64,000 nucleotides of DNA, from assembly GCA_947623455.1 (NCBI GenBank), contig OX392536.1, forward strand, positions 6,877,282 to 6,941,281, read 5' to 3'. The translations under genes and the position numbers were made by a program. Source of the stretch: Mimachlamys varia (Eukaryota; Mollusca; Bivalvia; Pectinida; Pectinidae). Below the pieces are notes generated by a model, which worked only from the letters and a program-made list of their open reading frames with translations, made no database searches and was not told the DNA's origin. This document shows positions 57,935-64,000 of this stretch, in pieces. Each line of letters opens with the position of its first letter. The first letter of the stretch is position 1.

Positions 57935-58064
57935 CTGGCAAAAAAGAAATGTTTATTTTATTCTCAAATAGACTGTCACAAATATGATGTGATTTTTTTG
58001 CAGTCGCGTTTCAAGTCTAAATGCCAACATTCTGGTGAGTTAAATATCTTCAAAAATATAAGAT

Positions 58065-58205
58065 AAACTGAAGCGTCAACAAAATTATAATAGGAACTCA
58101 AAATCGATTAAACAAGTGGCAAAATATGGAAAAGGGATATATATTACACGGAAACCATTGGAAAGGTACTAAAGATTAAAACAAGATCTTCCGGAATAGT
58201 GAACG
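58065..58205 (-). mobile_element. Retroelement 3'-end relic
   Basis: aactgaagcgtcaacaaaat, gaactcaaaatcgattaaac and gatcttccggaatagtgaac are the minus core. Confidence 0.75.
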
Positions 58206-58209
58206 GTTT

Positions 58210-58815
58210 GTTTTTTGTTTTGTTTTATTTATTGCTTAACTGTGGGCAAATGTGTTAAAATCATGATATTCCCTTTTAAAGAATTATTAACCAGTTTTCC
58301 CAATACCCAATAATGTAAAAAGGAAACAAAAAAGGATATATCATAGTCTGCATGATTACGAAGATTAATGCCAAACAGAAATATATTATGAAATCTTATA
58401 TCACTAATTACAGTCGAACATCATTATTCCAGACTTGTTTAACTCAAAGACCTACCTCCATTTTATTCAACATTTTGTCAGTATCAGTATTATTGAAAGT
58501 CGAAAGGTCAGTTGGTGCTTAATATGTTGACAAAATAAACTGACGCTCGTTTTGCTCGGACCAATGTATCATCTGCTGTGACAACAAAGAACTACAGATT
58601 CAATTAAATTGTAACTGATAACACACGTCGCTCAAGGTTACCGTTGCTATGTCTACTGATTTTCCTATGTACCCAGCGGCTGTTCAGAACATAAGGATAA
58701 AATGAGATACTGTATATCGAATTAATTTAGTGAGAACCCTCCATCGCGAAAATTTAAATATCGCTAAAATTAGTTTCATTATACAGTATGATGATATACT
58801 TACATTTGCCCTGAA
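58210..58815. other. Gene-free stretch
   Basis: AT-rich, without supported features. Confidence 0.45.
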
Positions 58816-58819
58816 CCCC

Positions 58820-59240
58820 ACTATATGAACATGGTCAGTAAACATGTCTTTCATAAAAGAATGAAAACAATGGTTCTCGAGACGTAGCACGTGGTTTAAT
58901 TATGACGTCATAAATCAAGCTTGTTCAATGAGAGCCCTGTCGCGCCGCTTCGAATAACATGGAGAATGCCCTTGCGTCAAACGCACAAATGACTAATCAT
59001 TGTAATTGGCGCTAATTTTGTTCAAGCTGGGCTACTCCACCAATATCGTTTAAATGACGACACATATACAAACATAGATAATAAACTATTAATTGAAAAA
59101 AAAAATAGAAATGAAGTTAAGCAATTGTTCTATAGTAAAAATATAAATATATGGATCGAAATCCTAGCGGGCTTCATTCAATATGGATGTAATGGCCGAC
59201 CTTTCATAGCCCTATGAAAGATAAAAAAATGCCTTCAAAT
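58820..59240. mobile_element. Hairpin-bearing repeat, copy 2
   Basis: This is the partner of 40940-41520: ggttctcgagacgtagcacg, atcaagcttgttcaatgaga, then ttaagcaattgttctatagt, atatggatcgaaatcc and the right hairpin arm gcgggcttcattcaatatgg. Most of the left hairpin arm is deleted. Confidence 0.75.
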
Positions 59241-59259
59241 CCTTAAATAGTACAAGATA

Positions 59260-60400
59260 AAACCATTAGGTGAAAACTGGTTGGCAAAACTGTATGATCA
59301 TCTCAAAGCACGACCTGGTGTAACTTAAGTGGCCCTACAACGACATATTGCCGTGCTGCTATATTCTCCGCGATACCATTTGATGCAATACCCGAGGATT
59401 GTTTTAATAAATACAATGCTCAAAACCCGTTTTTGTGTCATATATGATGCATAAGCCACAACTAATAATTGTAGTTGGATCACCGCTTAAAATAATATCA
59501 CTATATATAAAACCTGTGATTTTGTAGAGAAAACACCAAAGGGCCTGTTTCCAAAATGGCCCCTTCTCTGATTCAAATTTCCTGTTGGTGGTGCATTGCC
59601 CAAGCCGTTGTGGTCACAAATCTATCAAGTATAAAGAATTAGGTCACGTGGTTTGCTTTTTATGGCTCCTCAAAGTTGTACCTTTCAGAAGCTGTCTAAG
59701 TGTTGATAAAATGTGCATGTTATGTAAAATATTAATGAAAATCTAATCAAATGATAGTCACCGTAAAGAATACATTCATGGCATGATTGTGACAAAAATC
59801 ATGTTTCCATCGCGCCATTTGGCTGTTTTATGGAAGAAACAATCTCAAAAATGCCATTTTCGATGATAACATTTTAGACACAAAAACTGTGTTTTTTAGA
59901 GAATACACTCTTTTATGGGCGTTGGATGCAAACCAATTTTTATCCTATCAAACAGTACGTAATATGCTATTGATGAGAGGAAAAATCATCAAAATGTAAG
60001 TGGTGGAACATTTTCAAATCTTGGGTTGAATTAGCCTATGGTTGAATTGCCGATTTTCGACTTTCTTTAGATAATAAACAAAAACACGAGAGTATTTGCT
60101 CGGTATGTTGAGAATATGAACACAGATATGAAAAAAAGTGAGAGAAACACTTTTTCATGAAAAAAATCCAAGATGGCTACTTCACAAGTCCCCGTGGTTG
60201 AAGACATTGGCTGACAAATAGGCAGAACAACAAACAAAACGTGTTCCTTATAATTTTGGTTGGTTTTCACATTTACGGGAGTGTTCATAGCTACGGGCGA
60301 TTGTATAATATCTATATTTATAAGTTTGGTTAGTCACATGGTAATGGGGATCTTTCATATCGAGCCCCAAACATACTTTCGACATATGCACTATGTTGCC
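59260..60400. other. Flank of the transposase pseudogene
   Basis: No coding content. It may include part of the Harbinger element, but I found no convincing terminal inverted repeats. Confidence 0.4.
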
Positions 60401-60410
60401 GCATGGAAAA

Positions 60411-62445
60411 CTATTTCAAGTTTTGTCGGAATTTCTTTACCTGTGGTTGTAATGGTCGAGGGTTTTCCAGCGCCCTGTAATACCCAAGGTAGTACACGAT
60501 ACTGGAGATGTGCGCACACATTCCCATCGTTCTCTCTCTAACTGGGCACTGGCAGTAGTAGTCTTTTATTGGGGCCTCATCATCGGGTGAAACGGTGAAC
60601 CGTATCCAAACGTTATATTCCGTTGGCTTTTGTATTGAGAATGTATTTGACATCGGAGAAGGTCTGCGGAGTGCTGGTAAAGCCACACCCCATAGTCTCC
60701 GTCATCACTTAAATGTTCGGCGATGTAACCAGGAGCCAGAGATATCTGATACGTTCCACACGTAATGGTTCTCAAGTAATCGAGATCGAGACGGGGAAAC
60801 AGTACGGAAGATGAATCCATTTTGACAAACTCGGACATTGCCCGTCTAGATAGATCCGGATCTGTCTTGACTCTCTGAGCTAAACCATTCGGTGTTGTCA
60901 AACGGTCCTTCATACGTTCAGCTATTAGCCTATCTTTGGCATCTCTCTCTGGAGATCTCTGGTAGATCGGTCCTCTAATACCATTCAGACAGGTTGTGAC
61001 GGTTAGAAGCAAAGCCTCGATGACATTGATAAAGCTGTTAGACACCAATTGCGTTCGAAAGAACGTCCAGTGTTTCAGACGACCATGATAGGATTCCACA
61101 ATCCACCTCGATTTGGTGATAGTTCTGTCAAGATTTGCTTGGACGTCAGACGGTTGACTTTGACCGTGTTTCAGGTATGACGGCATGCTAGCATTAAGGC
61201 CAGAGGCATCGAGAACTGGTAGGACATCTCTAAAACCTCGGTCAACAACAACATTGTCATCTGGTTGTAGCCAAGTAACTAGCTTGTCCATGACTTTTTT
61301 TGTAATTGTAGCATCATTGTCGCTGCCAGTGAATGGTCCTACTGTGTCCAGAATGTAGCCATCTGGTAAGGCGATGCTCATAAATTAGAGATAGTTTCTC
61401 TTTTGCTGGCTACAGTCGGACATTCTCTGGAGCTTGTGGTTGGAGCTTTCCTGGATATAAATATAGGTGCCATCTAATATGGCAGTGGCTTTATCCCCAA
61501 AAAATGCTTCTGAAAAGACAATATTGTGCCCGAGCAACTGTTCTCTTGTCAAGTGATCCGGACCTAGAAATTGTGGGACTAACGATGTGTCTAATGCCTG
61601 TACTATGGAGTGGAAAGTTTTGGACACACTTGACTTGGAAATTCCAAAAAGAGAAGAACACTGACTCCAGAAAATGTCGGTTTTCAGTTTTACCCAGAAC
61701 AGTAGTAGAGCATCGTGTGTACATGTAGTCTTGGTATATATACCAGATGAAAGATATGGGGAACAGTGCGGGTAGATTTCGAGGAACTGATCTTTGGACC
61801 AACCTGTCCAGGCCATGCATGCCGAGTCATCAAGAGAAGAAATCTTATTGCAAACTGGTTCTGTGAAAGTACGTGCGACATTTCTAGGAGGTCATTAATG
61901 ATATCAGACGATTTTGATGGTAACTGAGATTCCAAGGAACCTCTACCATCAAGGACAACCTCTGTAGACGGATCTAAGTCGTTACCAATAAGGTGAATGG
62001 GGCAGACGCGGGATGAGGTGGGACACCACAGATTGTGTGAATAGATCAGGTGATGTCTTGCACGTTTTGGTAAGACTGATGATTTTGTTCCATTTATTGC
62101 AAAGGTAACAAGACAGAGACAGCATTTTTTGTGTAAAGATGATCCATTCAAAAGATCATGAAGGGTCAGCAACGGCAGGATATGGGACGGGGAGTCGTCT
62201 TCTTCCTCTATTTCCTGGCTCTGCTCTGGTTCAGGTTCAGGCTGATTTTTGTTCCGAAGATACTTCATGTAGCACTTCTGGGAATTGAGTGCTTGTTCCT
62301 TTGCTGACATCAATCCTTGTTGCACTAGCGTATCTAGGAGCCATTTATATTGTGGACTATTTACATTGCGTGCACTTCTGTTCTTATTGACACTACGTTT
62401 CTTGAAGTATAGTTGACAGCCTTCTCCAACACATTTACCCTCCAT
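60411..62445 (-). pseudogene. Harbinger/ISL2EU-type transposase pseudogene with SWIM finger
   Basis: Four blocks in order on the minus strand. 62445-61890: an N-terminal region with CCLCLVTFAIN and an acidic EPEPEQSQEIEEEDD. 61860-61385: ACMAWTGWSKDQF, LFGISKSSVSKTFHS (helix-turn-helix) and AILDGTYIYIQ (first Asp). 61381-60630: MSIALPDGYILDTVGPFTGS, VVVDRGFRDVLP (second Asp) and RWIVESYHGRLKHW (Glu). 60660-60411: CQCPVRERTMGMCAH, a SWIM CxC...CxH zinc motif. Blocks 2 and 3 share a frame, broken by one TAA at 61385-61387 where a lysine is expected. Frameshifts lie near 61890 and 60650. The catalytic DDE triad is intact, so decay is recent. Confidence 0.85.
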
Positions 62446-62449
62446 TTTG

Positions 62450-63700
62450 AAACAATAACGATTGGTTTACGAAGCGTCGATAAAGTAACAAAATAGCAAG
62501 CCACCGATGATTGCTGTAAACAGCTAATACTTAGTAGTGTGGTACAATTATGCGAAAATGTGTGATAAATAACGAATTGATTGATTACTTAGAACAAAAT
62601 AAAGTATTTCATATGGATAATCTATCTAATCGATGTAGCGTGGTCGGCAGGCACAAAGAAAGTGAAACAAGTCAGGGTCCACAACCCTGACAGAGCCACA
62701 ACGCTTTGGAGATGGGACAATAAAACAAGGAAAGTGAGACAAGAATAGCTAGCGTCGAGTCAATGATTCCGTAAACGTATAGACAAAGACAAGAAGATAC
62801 GGATAAATGTACAAGGCCACACGATCAGAAAATTCAGAAGAGGACAACTTCAGATAGAACAGTATTCATGTATCAGGGTGTCCTCAGTGTAAATCTTTTT
62901 ATCGATACTGTTTATTTAGTCGTTAGATATCATAAAACTGTCATGAAAATATTCGCTCCGATATTCAATATAAAATTTTGTATATAATAAGCTATATAAT
63001 AGGGTTTCAGACAAGGTTGTTACTCATTTCCCCTTTTCTTTCAATTTACAACCACATTCAGGCGGGGATATGAGAACGTTGCACCACATGAAATAAGCTG
63101 ATTTTTGGTACACATCTGAAACAAGTAAAGCTCTATCAGATTTTGTGATGGAAATTTGCATCCAAAACTATATAACGGGAGAAAATTGCAATTTTATGGC
63201 ATTTTTTTCCTAATTGTGTCCCTGCAAGTGCATTTTCATCCGAGAAGGTTTTTTTTTATGTTTTATGAATAAACACGATGTTTTGAAAATATTTATCAAA
63301 AAAAATTATACTATGTTGCGAATTACATTTTCGAGATAACCTTCTTTTATTTACGACCTTATGTCTTTAATGCTCAAAATGACAACTTTATAAAAATATA
63401 TTTTCATTGACATTATGAAATCTGGGTGTCGGAAGGTGTAAAATTATTCTTCGGAAAAGAAAAAAACTGTAGTTGAGCTAGATAAGAAATTATACGGGGG
63501 CAGGCTCCTATGGAGAATTAACATTACATGAAACAGGCGCTTTAGCATAAGTTAAAAATAACCGATATACGGTACTTCATATTGACTGTCTTGATCGTCT
63601 ATAAGGATTGCTCAAAATTAGACATACGTAACCGCTCTGTAACTCAATGTACTTGTAGACTTATTCCACAACCGCCTTATTCGAATATATTTCGACGAGG
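62450..63700. other. Gene-free stretch
   Basis: AT-rich, no exon or element that I can support. A GC-richer patch at 62630-62760 has no recognisable content. Confidence 0.45.
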
Positions 63701-63714
63701 TATAGCTTATCTTT

Positions 63715-63790
63715 TAAAGAACGACCATATCATAATCGATTTTGAGTTAGCATTTTGTTTTCTTGACGTTTAGGTATCCTCCATTTTTTT
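63715..63790 (+). mobile_element. Retroelement 3'-end tip
   Basis: cataatcgattttgagttag and cttgacgtttaggtatcct match the last bases of the dispersed 3' region. It is very short. Confidence 0.5.
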
Positions 63791-64000
63791 GTCTTTTATG
63801 CAATATCAATTTGCTTTTATTAAAACAGCCATAGAAGCCTTTATCCAATAATACTTGTACATGGACGTGATGAAAAGTTTATAAAGTGTTATTCGCACAA
63901 TATAAATCCTATCCCGATAAAAATAACTGCCTTATCGAATTGCGTTAATCCACGTGCCACATATTTACAAAAGAATCGATGATATGAAATCATTTAACTG

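Noticed and set aside
58004..58034. 31-base plus-strand micro-exon (tttttttgcag acceptor, gtgagt donor)
   Set aside because: The splice signals are good, but there are no partner exons on this strand and the phase-1 reading has a stop.
61690..62000. Intron between the first two transposase blocks
   Set aside because: An acceptor-like cctcctag exists at about 61897, but no donor gives the needed phase 2; a frameshift is simpler.
59840..63260. Long terminal inverted repeats around the Harbinger pseudogene
   Set aside because: Only short shared strings (ttggatgcaaa, aaaatgccat) pair; not enough to define ends.

Overview
The window is animal nuclear DNA: AT-rich, with short coding exons flanked by GT/AG splice sites, long introns, tRNA-derived SINEs, LINE fragments, mariner and Harbinger-type transposases and many inverted-repeat elements. 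The mix of SINEs with a CCGGGTACTCCGG core, L2-type LINE tails and very abundant reverse-transcriptase debris fits a lophotrochozoan, most probably a bivalve mollusc. This is an inference from repeat style, not a sequence match.

Layout. Bases 1-22974 are two tandem copies of one unit (1-11863 and 11864-22974), followed by a 44-bp stub of a third (22975-23018). Each unit carries mobile-element debris (a mariner, a SINE, retroelement pieces) and then one complete small multi-exon gene on the + strand, called A1 and A2 here. I read these genes from splice sites. Exon 1 encodes a signal peptide, and short phase-1 exons follow that encode charged, dibasic-rich segments. The first exon is identical in the two copies, while later exons differ mainly at amino-acid-changing positions. 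A2 has lost exon 3 without losing frame. In A2 the mariner was hit by a further 926-bp DNA transposon.

Bases 23019-36000 are largely gene-free. They contain retroelement relics, palindromes, an L1/Tx1-like LINE 3' end and a 2.0-kb terminal-inverted-repeat element. Bases 36300-51600 hold a second, diverged locus of the same style on the minus strand: a signal-peptide exon at 51444-51513 resembling exon 1 of A1/A2, and phase-1 exons at 41591-41722, 38682-38753 and 37489-37592. They are embedded in an old segmental duplication (36.3-41.8 kb versus 49.1-51.4 kb) riddled with later insertions. A 1.3-kb minisatellite (43.0-44.3 kb) and a tRNA-derived SINE (44.6-45.1 kb) lie between.

Bases 53-64 kb hold the best-preserved reverse-transcriptase relic (split by another copy of the 0.9-kb transposon), a SINE, one likely terminal coding exon of an unidentified gene (57677-57934, minus) and a broken Harbinger/ISL2EU-type transposase with a SWIM finger (60411-62445, minus).

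How it fits together. The main biological content appears to be an undescribed family of secreted, modular, dibasic-rich precursor proteins that grows by exon and locus duplication and changes fast after the signal peptide. That pattern is known from defence peptides, venom components and some reproductive or signalling peptides; nothing here says which applies. Almost everything else is transposon sequence, dominated by more than 20 fragments of a single retroelement family.
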